This document shows, piece after piece, positions 43,135-51,100 of a stretch of DNA of 64,000 nucleotides. How positions within the stretch are numbered: the stretch's first letter is position 1; each line of letters starts with the position of its first letter. Source of the stretch: JAFGCL01 sp964423835 (GTDB lineage Bacteria; Chloroflexota; Dehalococcoidia; UBA2247; RBG-13-53-26); assembly GCA_964423835.1 (NCBI GenBank), contig CAYRGJ010000010.1, forward strand, positions 21,578-85,577, written 5' to 3'. The notes beneath the pieces are model-generated. The model worked only from the letters and a program-made list of their open reading frames with translations. It was not told the DNA's origin and did no database searches. The translations under genes were made by a program, and so were the position numbers.

Positions 43135-43419
43135 TTACTTCTCCTTGTCCGCCAAGTCCCTGATCCTGGCCTCCAGGCTGTCCAGGGTCCTCTTAAGGGC
43201 CTCGGCCTCGCTCCTCAGGTAGTCCATTTCATCCTCGCGAGAGGCGAAATCCGGGGCGACCCACTGGCCCGGATACCCGTAGCCGCAGCCTCCTCGACCC
43301 CGACCCCGACCCCAGCCAGGTGCCTGGCCTGCCCTTGATCCCCAGGGGCGGCAGTATCCCCGGCCTCCGCCGGTCATGGGGCCCATTCCTCTTGGTCCAG
43401 TTCCGTCAAATCCCGGCAT
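43135..43419 (-). CDS. DUF5320 protein, copy A
   Basis: 94 aa. Begins MPGFDGTGPRGMGPMTGGGRGYC, then a Gly/Arg-rich part and a C-terminal coiled coil (SREDEMDYLRSEAEALKRTLDSLEARIRDLADKEK). GGAGG precedes the ATG. Overlaps the next copy by 14 bases. DUF5320 proteins are of unknown function and tend to lie beside NifX and Fe-S genes. Confidence 0.78.
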   Translation of the reverse strand: MPGFDGTGPRGMGPMTGGGRGYCRPWGSRAGQAPGWGRGRGRGGCGYGYPGQWVAPDFASREDEMDYLRSEAEALKRTLDSLEARIRDLADKEK

Positions 43420-43615
43420 GTTGCTCCTCCTTCCCTGCGCTCAGGTCCTCCAACCTGATCCTGATGCCGTCGAGTTGCGTTCTCAGTGCCACCGCCTGCC
43501 TTCTGAGGTAGTCGATCTCCTTCTCTGGACTCGTTACCCGTACGGCGCAGTAGCCGTTACCCCGACCTGTCATTGGACCCCGGCCACGGGGCCCTGTCCC
43601 ATCAAAGCGAGGCAT
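43406..43615 (-). CDS. DUF5320 protein, copy B
   Basis: 69 aa. Begins MPRFDGTGPRGRGPMTGRGNGYC, then a coiled coil (PEKEIDYLRRQAVALRTQLDGIRIRLEDL). The shortest of the three tandem copies, without the middle Gly/Pro-rich stretch. Role unknown. Confidence 0.75.
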   Translation of the reverse strand: MPRFDGTGPRGRGPMTGRGNGYCAVRVTSPEKEIDYLRRQAVALRTQLDGIRIRLEDLSAGKEEQHAGI

Positions 43616-43656
43616 GCTTGCACCTCCTCATGCCGTCAGCTGCCTGGTTTCCAGCG

Positions 43657-43998
43657 CTACCTGGCTTCCAGGTCACGTATCCTGGTCTCGATTCCTTCAA
43701 GGTCCGCCTTCATGGCATCGGCCTGTTCCCTGAGATAGCTGATCTCGTCCTGAGTGGTCCCGGCCGGATACGGTGCGTACCCCGGGGCGGCCGTGACCGG
43801 CCCATAGAAGGGCACGCCGTGCCAAGGGCCGTGGTGCGCGGCGCCGCCGAAGAAGTGCCAGCATCTGGGCAGGCCGCCCCGGCCTCTTCCCACGTATGGC
43901 CAGGGTGGTGAAACTCCGCGAAAGCCGAAGCCCATGCCCCGGCCCGGGCCGAGCCCCCTGCCGGGACCTCTGCCTCTTCCGAATCCATAGTACATCAT
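43657..43998 (-). CDS. DUF5320 protein, copy C
   Basis: 113 aa. Gly/Arg/Phe-rich N-terminus (MMYYGFGRGRGPGRGLG) with a His-rich section (HFFGGAAHHGPWHG) and a C-terminal coiled coil (EISYLREQADAMKADLEGIETRIRDLEAR). The His cluster could bind metal. First of three adjacent DUF5320 genes in the second DUF134 operon. Confidence 0.75.
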   Translation of the reverse strand: MMYYGFGRGRGPGRGLGPGRGMGFGFRGVSPPWPYVGRGRGGLPRCWHFFGGAAHHGPWHGVPFYGPVTAAPGYAPYPAGTTQDEISYLREQADAMKADLEGIETRIRDLEAR

Positions 43999-44047
43999 CT
44001 GCCTCCTCTCCTTGTGACCTGTGAGTGCTGCCCGGCCCTGATGACCG

Positions 44048-44785
44048 TCATTTCCTCCATACCTGCTTCATCATGGTGACCTGCCGGATTCCCTTGATCT
44101 GGCGGTAGTTGGCCCCCTGGCTGACGCAGCGCATCGCCAGCTCGGGGTCGGCTACCACTGTGCCCGATATGGCGTCCACCCCGTGGTCGAACAGGACCGG
44201 TGACAGGGGTGATGTGTCCCCGAGCACGATCACAAAGGCCCCCGGGCTGCACGACGCCAGCAGCCCCTCTATCGTGTGGTTGGTGAAGGCGGTCCCCGTG
44301 ATGGCCACCACGTCGGCCCGGGGCAGGAACTCCTCGCTTCCGCCCTCGGGCAGGTCCCCTTCCCGCGGGTTCTTCTCTATCACCCAGAGCTCCTTGACCT
44401 CCCGGCGCAGCTGGGGCACGAATGGGAAGTGGCCCACAATGGCGACGGCCTTGCCCCTGCCCTTGTCGAGTATCAGCTCCCGGGCGTTGAGCTCCTGGCA
44501 TCTCTTCTCGTCAACATCCAGGAGCGAGTTTATGGCGGCCATGCCGATGGCGGCCTCGGGTATCCTCTCGGAGTAGCACATCCGGGCCAGCTCCGAAGCG
44601 CTTCTCTGGAGCAGGAAACCTGGCTCCCTCACCAGCGGCGGCTCCTGCCTCAGGCTGTCGCGCGGCAGCGTGGCCGCCAGGCCGCAGTTGCGGGTGAGGA
44701 CGGCGGTGTGGAAGAGCCCCTGGCGGATGTCCTTCACGCTATCGCCGGCGTTCAAGCCTGACAGGAGGTCATCTAGTATTCTCAT
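44048..44785 (-). CDS. DUF364 / DUF4213 heavy-metal chelation-type protein
   Basis: 245 aa. The N-terminal DUF4213 half includes LFHTAVLTRNCGLAAT and ELARMCYSERIPEAAIGMAAINSLLD; the DUF364 half has AVAIVGHFPFVPQLR and ITGTAFTNHTIEGLLASC. The family is proposed to chelate metals, and Anabaena or archaeal members lie in metal-related operons. ATG at 44785 lies after AGGAGAGG; a longer start would overlap the DUF134 gene. Confidence 0.82.
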   Translation of the reverse strand: MRILDDLLSGLNAGDSVKDIRQGLFHTAVLTRNCGLAATLPRDSLRQEPPLVREPGFLLQRSASELARMCYSERIPEAAIGMAAINSLLDVDEKRCQELNARELILDKGRGKAVAIVGHFPFVPQLRREVKELWVIEKNPREGDLPEGGSEEFLPRADVVAITGTAFTNHTIEGLLASCSPGAFVIVLGDTSPLSPVLFDHGVDAISGTVVADPELAMRCVSQGANYRQIKGIRQVTMMKQVWRK

Positions 44786-44802
44786 AACATGCAGCCTCTC
44801 CT

Positions 44803-45264
44803 CTAGTGATGGTGCCCTCTTCCGTGGTGCCATCCGCCCGGCCGGCTACCCGGCGGATAGAGGGGCATGACGCTGGGCGTGTCACACCGGGGGCACGCTT
44901 CGGGCGGACCGGCGATAAGCCGCTCGAAGGGCACTTCCCATTCATGCCCGCTAACGCATCTGAAACGGCGAAACGCCATCTCGTAGTTGCCCCCCTCGAT
45001 GCGTATCCCTTTGCCGTTGAGGAGGGCATCGGCGACCTTGTGCCGGGCACAGTCCAGTATGCGCGAGAAGGTGCTCCGCGATACGTTCATTCTCGTAGCG
45101 CACTCCTCCTGCTCCAGCCCTTCGAGGTCATTCAGGCGGATGGCCTCGGCCTCTTCCACCAGCAGCCTGACATTCTCGAGCTCTCCGGGCCGTATCTCGA
45201 CGGGCCTGAACTCGGTCACCGGCAGGACGCAACTGACTCTGCGCCAGAGATGCCGTCTTCCCAC
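44803..45264 (-). CDS. DUF134 (UPF0251) DNA-binding protein
   Basis: 153 aa, first gene of a nine-gene operon. Contains the HTH LEQEECATRMNVSRSTFSRILDCARHKVADALLNGKGIRIEGGNYEM and a zinc ribbon (CPRCDTPSVMPLYP). It parallels the N-terminal half of the fusion at 37535. A His tail (HHGRGHHH) is probably metal binding. GTG start follows GAGAGG. Likely a metal- or redox-sensing regulator; this is inference. Confidence 0.8.
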   Translation of the reverse strand: MGRRHLWRRVSCVLPVTEFRPVEIRPGELENVRLLVEEAEAIRLNDLEGLEQEECATRMNVSRSTFSRILDCARHKVADALLNGKGIRIEGGNYEMAFRRFRCVSGHEWEVPFERLIAGPPEACPRCDTPSVMPLYPPGSRPGGWHHGRGHHH

Positions 45265-45314
45265 AGTGCCTCTCTATCTTTATGATCTTTTGTGCGAAAT
45301 GACATTATTTTGCA

Positions 45315-45335
45315 CATATGCCCATAATCATTATA
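45315..45335 (-). promoter_or_regulatory. Conserved DUF134 operator motif at the second operon
   Basis: CATATGCCCATAAT (45315-45328) matches CATATGCTCATAAT at 38587 in 13 of 14 positions. It lies just downstream of the -10 box TATAAT (45335-45330) of this operon, covering the likely transcription start. Confidence 0.68.
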
Positions 45336-45359
45336 GGGCCGCTGTCAAGAGGCGGTCAA
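45330..45359 (-). promoter_or_regulatory. Promoter of the second DUF134 operon
   Basis: TTGACC (45359-45354), 18 bases, TATAAT (45335-45330) on the minus strand, about 65 bases before the GTG start. Confidence 0.6.
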
Positions 45360-45455
45360 GGCGGCAGCGCATCGCGGACCGCCTGGCGGCGTCGGCCCTT
45401 CCCTTGCGGCGGCTTCTTTGACAGGCGCACCGGCCGCGGCTACCATTAGCACCTT

Positions 45456-45947
45456 GTGGGCGAAGAGGGCCCCGGCGCGGGCGCAAGAAAGGCCAGTCTC
45501 CCGGCACGCCTGGTCTCCCTGGTCACCAGCCCCACGGGCGTGGGTCGTTTCCTGCGCTTTGCCGTGGTGGGCTTCTCTGGCGTTTTCGTAGATTTCCCCA
45601 TCTTCTGGGCCCTCACCAGCCGGGCCCACGTGCGCGACCTGGTGGCCATACTGCCCGCCTATGCCGCCGCCACGGTCTGGAACTTCACACTGAACGACCG
45701 GTGGACCTTCCGCGACCGGCGCGAGGGCACGCCGCGGGCCACCCTGACCCGGTTCGGCAAGTATGCCCTGGTGAGCCTGCCGCCACTGGCCTACCGCATG
45801 GCCACCTACTGGCCGCTCAAAGAGCTCTCGGACATGCAGTACCTGCTGGCCTACGCCATCGCCATCGTGGTGGGAATGGCCTGGAACTTCGGCGTCAACT
45901 TCTTCTGGACCTGGCGCAGGCGCGTGCGGTCCGGCCCAGCGGGGTGA
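45456..45947 (+). CDS. GtrA-family membrane protein
   Basis: 163 aa. Four helices typical of GtrA: FLRFAVVGFSGVFVDFPIFW, LVAILPAYAAATVWNFTLNDRWTF, ALVSLPPLAYRMATYW and LLAYAIAIVVGMAWNFGVNFFWTWRRR. The N- and FTLNDRWTF motifs are highly characteristic. Family members move or flip lipid-linked sugars for surface glycosylation. GTG start at 45456. Confidence 0.9.
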   Translation: MGEEGPGAGARKASLPARLVSLVTSPTGVGRFLRFAVVGFSGVFVDFPIFWALTSRAHVRDLVAILPAYAAATVWNFTLNDRWTFRDRREGTPRATLTRFGKYALVSLPPLAYRMATYWPLKELSDMQYLLAYAIAIVVGMAWNFGVNFFWTWRRRVRSGPAG

Positions 45948-46016
45948 GGTTCCAGCCAGGAAGCCCTAACGGCGCCAGTGAGGTGCCCCCGGGACAGAGC
46001 CGCGTCAGCTGATCTG

Positions 46017-46060
46017 CTGAGGCCTCAGCTTACCGCTGAGGCCTCAGCTTACCGCTGAGG
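46017..46060. repeat. 19-base tandem palindromic repeat
   Basis: CTGAGGCCTCAGCTTACCG occurs at 46017-46035 and 46036-46054, then CTGAGG at 46055. Each unit contains the palindrome CTGAGGCCTCAG. It lies between convergent gtrA and AmmeMemoRadiSam A genes and may form alternative terminator hairpins for both strands. Confidence 0.65.
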
Positions 46061-46063
46061 TGG

Positions 46064-46594
46064 TCAGGCGGCCCCGTACCTCTTGACCTGGAAGCGGTAG
46101 AGCTTGACCGGCTCCCGGGGCCCGATGCCGGCCTTCTGGCAACAGATATCGATCTGCTCTTCGACGGTGTCCACGCCTTCCAGGTCGGGGAGCAGCAGGC
46201 CCCTGCGCCGCCCGCACTCCACTATGGCCCCATACTTCCTGGGGTCCAGGTCCTGCGGGCCGTCCACCGGCTCCGGCCTGGTGAGCACATCGACGCTGTA
46301 GGTCAGGTGGGGCAGCTCCGAGGGAGATACCGGAGGGAATCGGGGGTCCTGGGTGGCCGAGCTGACGGCGTTGTTTATGATCTCCTCGGCCACGTTGGAC
46401 TGCCGGGGCTCGAAGGTGCCGATGCAGCCCCTCAGCGCGCCATCCTTCTTGATGGAGACGAAGACCCCGGCCCGTTCGCGCATCTCCGGCGTCAGCTCCT
46501 TCGGCGTCATCACGTAGCCGGACTTGACGTAGCTCTCCACTGTGTCCCTGGCCAGCTGGGCCAGCGGGTGTAGCTTCCGGGGCGCAGGCTCCAT
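46064..46594 (-). CDS. amrA: AMMECR1-domain protein (AmmeMemoRadiSam system protein A)
   Basis: 176 aa. The AMMECR1 fold is visible from LAQLARDTVESYVKSG to YRFQVKRYGA, with the signature RGCIGTFEPRQ and SSATQDPRFPPVSPSELPHLTYSVDVLT. Normally associated with a Memo-like protein and the radical SAM enzyme directly upstream. ATG at 46594 is preferred to 46612 because GAGAGG is seven bases upstream. Reaction not established. Confidence 0.87.
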   Translation of the reverse strand: MEPAPRKLHPLAQLARDTVESYVKSGYVMTPKELTPEMRERAGVFVSIKKDGALRGCIGTFEPRQSNVAEEIINNAVSSATQDPRFPPVSPSELPHLTYSVDVLTRPEPVDGPQDLDPRKYGAIVECGRRRGLLLPDLEGVDTVEEQIDICCQKAGIGPREPVKLYRFQVKRYGAA

Positions 46595-46651
46595 CGGTGC
46601 ACCTCTCGTCATGCGCTTCCTCGGCCCGCGGCCGCTTTCTGGCCGCGGCGA

Positions 46652-47674
46652 TCAGGTCCTGAAGTTGAGCTCGGCTCCACAGAAGCGGCACTTGGAGCCG
46701 GCCAGGCCGAGCACCTGGGTCCGGTAGCCCTGCCGCTTCACGACCAGTTTACCACACGAGTAGCAGACCGTACTCTCGCTCCCGTGCCCGGGAATGTTCC
46801 CGGCATAGATGAAGCGCAGCCCGGCGCCGCGGCCGATGGCGATGGCCCGCTCCAGTGTCTCCACCGGGGTGGGCGGGAGGTGGGCGATGTGATGGTGCGG
46901 ATAGAACCGGGTGACGTGCCACGGCGTCAGCTCCCCCAGCTCGGAGGCTATCCAGCCGGCAATCCCCTGGAGCTGCTCGTCGTCATCGTTCATGGTGGGG
47001 ATGATGTTGGTCACTGCCTCCACGTGCATGCCCCATTTCTCCTTGGCCCGTTTGGCCACATCCAGGATGCCGCGCCAGCGGGTTACCTTGGCCAGCTTCC
47101 TGTAGAAGGCGTCCGAGAAGCCCTTGATGTCCACCCGCCAGGCATCCAGGTAGGGGCCGATGGCGTCCAGGGCCTCGGGCGTGGAGTAGCCGTTGGTCAC
47201 GTACACCGTGTAGAGGCCGCGCTGCCGGGCCAGCCGGGCGGAGTCCAGCGTGTACTCCAGCCAGATGGCCGGCTCGTTGTAGGTCCAGGCGATGCCGGAG
47301 CAGCCGTTTTGCCGGGTGATCTCAATGGCGGCCTCCGGGCTCACCACCTGGGGGGCGCCGGTGGGCAGCTCCGTGCAGGCGATCTCCCAGTTCTGGCAGT
47401 CCTGGCAGTGGAAATTGCAGCCCCATCCGCCCAGCGAGAACACCTGGCTGCCCGGAAAGAAGTGGAAGAGCGGCTTCTTCTCGATGGGGTCCGCCGCCGC
47501 GGAAGAAACCAGGGCGTAGTTGAGCAGGTAGAGCCGTCCCTCCCGGTTCTGGCGGACGCGGCACAGCCCCAGCTGGCCCGGGCCGATGGCGCACCGCCAC
47601 TGGCAGACATTGCACCGCACCCGGGAATGAGGCAGCGCCTCATAGAGCATGGCCTCACGGGGGTTCTCCTTCAT
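46652..47674 (-). CDS. amrS: AmmeMemoRadiSam system radical SAM enzyme
   Basis: 340 aa. Contains the SAM cluster motif CNFHCQDCQNW, an N-terminal CNVCQWRCAIGPGQLGLCRVR typical of this subfamily, and a C-terminal zinc-ribbon pair CYSCGKL and CRFCGAELNF. GGAGG precedes the ATG. The Memo homologue that completes the trio is not nearby. The target of the radical chemistry is unknown. Confidence 0.9.
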   Translation of the reverse strand: MKENPREAMLYEALPHSRVRCNVCQWRCAIGPGQLGLCRVRQNREGRLYLLNYALVSSAAADPIEKKPLFHFFPGSQVFSLGGWGCNFHCQDCQNWEIACTELPTGAPQVVSPEAAIEITRQNGCSGIAWTYNEPAIWLEYTLDSARLARQRGLYTVYVTNGYSTPEALDAIGPYLDAWRVDIKGFSDAFYRKLAKVTRWRGILDVAKRAKEKWGMHVEAVTNIIPTMNDDDEQLQGIAGWIASELGELTPWHVTRFYPHHHIAHLPPTPVETLERAIAIGRGAGLRFIYAGNIPGHGSESTVCYSCGKLVVKRQGYRTQVLGLAGSKCRFCGAELNFRT

Positions 47675-47693
47675 CCCTCACCTCCACCGCCGC

Positions 47694-48041
47694 CTAGATC
47701 ATCTTCACGATTACGGGGGCTGCGCTCCAGAGAGCTTCCAGCTGGTAGAACTCCCGCACGGCGCTGGCGAAGATGTGGACCACGATGTTCCCCAGGTCCA
47801 GCAATACCCATCCCGAGGCCGCCGTGCCTTCAGACCGGAAATACACATCGCCTTCTTCCTTAAGGGCGTCGATAATGGCGCGGTGGATGGCCTCCAGCTG
47901 CCGCTCGCTCTCGCCGCTGCAGATCACGAAGTAGTCGGCGAAGGAGCATATCTTCCTGGTGTCCAGCAGGACTACGTCCGTGGCCTGCTTGTCGGCCGCT
48001 ACCTCGACGATCTTCTTGGCCAGCTCGACACCGCTCACCAT
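47694..48041 (-). CDS. rsfS: Ribosomal silencing factor RsfS
   Basis: 115 aa. Binds uL14 and blocks subunit joining when nutrients are scarce. Starts VELAKKIVEVAADKQATDVVLLDTRKICSFADYFVICSGESERQLEAI and has GWVLLDLGNIVVHIFASAVREFYQLEALW. ATG at 48041 is at the canonical family start, and overlaps the upstream gene by seven bases. Followed by the AmmeMemoRadiSam genes. Confidence 0.93.
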   Translation of the reverse strand: MVSGVELAKKIVEVAADKQATDVVLLDTRKICSFADYFVICSGESERQLEAIHRAIIDALKEEGDVYFRSEGTAASGWVLLDLGNIVVHIFASAVREFYQLEALWSAAPVIVKMI

Positions 48042-48337
48042 ATCCGGTATGAGCCGTTGAGCTCGGCCTCGTGGGAGAACTCGGCCATGAGCGCGGCTGC
48101 CTCCTGGAAGCGGCCGCTGTCGAAGGCGGCCAGGGCGGCTTCGATCAGCTGCGCCTCCCCGAACAGGCCTGGCCCCAGGCACCGGGCGGCGGTGCAGGGC
48201 CCGGCCTCAGCCCGCCAGGACAGCGCCTCCTTGATCTCCAGCATCTTCTCCAGCTCGCTCCGGCAGCTGCCGGCCTCGCCGGGGTCCGAGAGCCTCTTCA
48301 CCAGGGACTCCACCCTCTCTTTCGTGATTACATACAT
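48035..48337 (-). CDS. Hypothetical protein, 100 aa, upstream of rsfS
   Basis: Starts MYVITKERVESLVKRLSDPGEAGSCRSELEKMLEIKEAL, an alpha-helical acidic protein with three cysteines and no membrane segment. It ends with AFDSGRFQEAAALMAEFSHEAEL. Its stop overlaps the rsfS start, so the two are coupled. No family recognised. Confidence 0.6.
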   Translation of the reverse strand: MYVITKERVESLVKRLSDPGEAGSCRSELEKMLEIKEALSWRAEAGPCTAARCLGPGLFGEAQLIEAALAAFDSGRFQEAAALMAEFSHEAELNGSYRIW

Positions 48338-48428
48338 GCCGATGCTCCGCACTGATGCCGGGCGCGGCCGTTCGCCGCGTGCCCGTCTTTTCTCAGATTA
48401 CCCCAAGGCACCCGGAATGTCCACGGGC

Positions 48429-50981
48429 CTACGAGCCCGGCGTGCCGCCAGAGCGCGAGGACCGGGCGTTCTGCCACAGGACGGCGGCCGCAGACAGGAA
48501 GGCCACCAGGGCTATGCCGGCGACAAGGACCCAGGAGGCGGTGGTCATCTTCTCGCCCGTGGTGCCCTCGGCCTGGGTGGTGAAGGAAGACTCCTCGGAC
48601 CACTCGGACCAGGTCCCATGGCTGTCCTGGTGCCTGACCCGCCAGTAGTAGGTGGCGCCGGGGTCCAGGCCGGGGGACACCACGATGGTGGTGAGGGGCG
48701 ACCCGGCCAGGCGGATGTTGTCGAAGACCGGGCTGGTGAAGTCTCCCGAATCGGGCGAGACCTGCCACTGTGAGGCCCCCTGGAGATCACCCCCATCGGG
48801 GTCCGAGAACTCTGAAGAAACCAGCTCCGCGAACCGGCTCACGCCCGTAGACCCGGGGGAGGGGGCCGCCGCGGCGGGGCGGTTGGGCCCCCGGTTCAGG
48901 GTGGTGATGCACTGCTCCTCGGACCACTCGGACCAGCCGCCGTGGCTGTCCTGGTAGCGGACCTCCCAGCAGTAGGCCGTGTTGCCGGTCAGGGGTAGTC
49001 CGTCCAGGCTCAGCTGCGTCAGGCCGGAGGTGAGCTCCGCGCTGAGGAACACCGGAGAGCTGTAATCGCCCGGCGTGGTGGTGATCCTCCACTGCGAGGC
49101 GGCGTGACTGTCGGCATCCGGATCATGGAAGGCCGAGGACTGCAGCGCCGTCACCAGGCCGCTGCCGGAGACCCCCCCGGCCGGCGACAACCCCGCCGGC
49201 CGGTCGGGCGGGCGGTTGAGGGTGGTGAAGGATGTCTGCGCCGACCAGGCTGACCACAGGCCGTTGCTGCTCAGGTGCCTGACCTGCCAGTAGAGGGTGG
49301 CATTGCCGTTGAGGGCCGCCGATTCCAGCCCTTTCTGGAGGAGGGCCCCGGGATCCGGTCCGGAGTCAAACAGGGGACTGTTGTAGTCGCCGGCGATGGC
49401 CGTCACCTGCCACTGGGAGGCGGCGTGGGCGTCCCCCGGCTGGCCGGGGAGGAACGCCGAGCAGGTGAGGACCGGCGTGAGGCTGACACCCTGCTCGAGG
49501 TTGGCCGGTGACACGTTGGCGGGCTGGCCCGGCGGCAGGCCCAGCAGGCCCGTGCTCTGGACCCTCTGGGCGTAGATATCCTCGGCCGGCCCGCGCGCAT
49601 CCTGCCAGGCGACGACGGCCCCGCCGGCGGCGCCGGCGGCAGCGGAGAGGGACTCCTGGTCCCCGGGCGCGGTGCAGAGCGGGACCCCGCCCGCGGTCCA
49701 CATCGGGCCTCCCGTGGCGTCGATGCTCTGGGCGTAGACATCGGAGCCGGCGCCGCCGCGCCGGTCCAGCCAGAGCACCATGGCCCCGCCGGGCGGGCCG
49801 TCCACGGTCGCGGACGCGGCCACGGCCACCGGCGATCGCTGGTCCTCCGGGGCATCGCACACCGGGACGCCGGCCGCGGGCCACTCCCGGTTTCCATCCG
49901 GGTCCAGCCTCTGGGCGTAGATGTCATAGCCAGGGCCGCGGGCGTCCTGCCAGGCCACCACCATCCCGCCGGCGCCATCGCCGGCGGCAGCCAGAAAGGT
50001 CTGGTCGCCGGCGGCGGTGCAGACGGCCATGCCGTTCGGCAGCCACTGCACCGCACCCGCCGGGCTTACCCGCTGGCCGTAGACGTCGTAGCTGCTTCCA
50101 CTGCGGGCGTCCGGCCAGACGATGATGGCTCCGCCCGCGCCGTCTCCCACCATGGCGGGGCTGATCTGGTGCCCGGTCATGGCGCAGATCTCCGTCCCAT
50201 TGTCAGACCAACGCAGCGCCGAAGACGACTCCACGCGCTGGGCGTAGACATCGTAGCTCCCGTTGCGGGCGTCCTGCCAGGCGAGAATGGCACCGCCGGC
50301 CGCGTCGCCGATGGCCGAGAGGCCGGTCTGGTCGGATGCCGCCCCGCAGACGGCCACCCCGTCGGCCGCCCACCGCGCCGTTCCCGATGCGGCTATCTTC
50401 TGGGCGTAGATGTCGAGTCCGGAACCTCCGCGCCCATCCTCCCAGGCGACGACGGCGCCGCCCTCGCCGTCGTCGATCAAAACGGGAGAGAGCTGGTCCC
50501 CCGGGGCGGCACAGACGGCTACCCCGTCAGATCTCCACAGCAGCGCTCCGGCGGCATCGATCCGCTGGGCGTAGATATCGCTGTGGGGCCCGCGGCGGTC
50601 CTGCCAGGCGATGATGGCCCCGCCTTGCCCGTCGCTCACGGCGGCGGGCAGGGTCTGGTCCCAGCCGGCCGTACAGAGGGCCACCCCGTCGGCCGCCCAC
50701 TGGAGTGCGCCGTCGGAGTCCGCCCGCTGAACATAGATGTCCCAGCCGTCTCCCCCGCGATGGTCCTGCCAGGCGAAGATGGCGCCGCCCAGGCCGTCGG
50801 AGATGACCACAGGGCAGTCCTGGTCGCCCGTGGCGGTGCAGATGGGGGTGTTCTGCTGCGGGTCACCGGACCAGCCGGTTGCCAGATGGAGCGCCGGAAC
50901 CGCCAGAAACACCGCCACGCTCAGCAAAACCAGGGCAACGGAAGCGGCCGACCGGACGAGAGAAAGCCGATACTGCCCCAT
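48429..50981 (-). CDS. Surface protein: eight propeller-type repeats, three Fn3-like domains, C-terminal anchor
   Basis: 850 aa. A signal sequence (VALVLLSVAVFLAVPALHL) precedes about eight repeats of about 50 residues with the consensus DQ...GDGAGGAIIAWQDARG...DIYAQRI...ALLWRSDGVAVC. Most repeats end in a Cys, so disulfides between blades are possible. Three Fn3-like domains (NRPPDRPAG...QWRITTTPGDYSSPVF...WEVRYQDSHGGWSEWSE) follow. The C-terminal helix WVLVAGIALVAFLSAAAVL is followed by a basic tail. Likely a cell-surface adhesion or matrix protein. No ribosome binding site is obvious. Confidence 0.82.
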   Translation of the reverse strand: MGQYRLSLVRSAASVALVLLSVAVFLAVPALHLATGWSGDPQQNTPICTATGDQDCPVVISDGLGGAIFAWQDHRGGDGWDIYVQRADSDGALQWAADGVALCTAGWDQTLPAAVSDGQGGAIIAWQDRRGPHSDIYAQRIDAAGALLWRSDGVAVCAAPGDQLSPVLIDDGEGGAVVAWEDGRGGSGLDIYAQKIAASGTARWAADGVAVCGAASDQTGLSAIGDAAGGAILAWQDARNGSYDVYAQRVESSSALRWSDNGTEICAMTGHQISPAMVGDGAGGAIIVWPDARSGSSYDVYGQRVSPAGAVQWLPNGMAVCTAAGDQTFLAAAGDGAGGMVVAWQDARGPGYDIYAQRLDPDGNREWPAAGVPVCDAPEDQRSPVAVAASATVDGPPGGAMVLWLDRRGGAGSDVYAQSIDATGGPMWTAGGVPLCTAPGDQESLSAAAGAAGGAVVAWQDARGPAEDIYAQRVQSTGLLGLPPGQPANVSPANLEQGVSLTPVLTCSAFLPGQPGDAHAASQWQVTAIAGDYNSPLFDSGPDPGALLQKGLESAALNGNATLYWQVRHLSSNGLWSAWSAQTSFTTLNRPPDRPAGLSPAGGVSGSGLVTALQSSAFHDPDADSHAASQWRITTTPGDYSSPVFLSAELTSGLTQLSLDGLPLTGNTAYCWEVRYQDSHGGWSEWSEEQCITTLNRGPNRPAAAAPSPGSTGVSRFAELVSSEFSDPDGGDLQGASQWQVSPDSGDFTSPVFDNIRLAGSPLTTIVVSPGLDPGATYYWRVRHQDSHGTWSEWSEESSFTTQAEGTTGEKMTTASWVLVAGIALVAFLSAAAVLWQNARSSRSGGTPGS

Positions 50982-51100
50982 AGCGATGAGACCTGTTGCC
51001 GCCTATCGGACCATGGGTGAACGCCCCTGCTGCCAGCCCTGAGGGTAACATAACGACTATTATGGAGTCAAGCGAACGATTTGCAGGCGAGGCAACAGGT

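Noticed and set aside
46017..46060. Tandem palindromes as a CRISPR array
   Set aside because: Units are contiguous without spacers and there are no cas genes.
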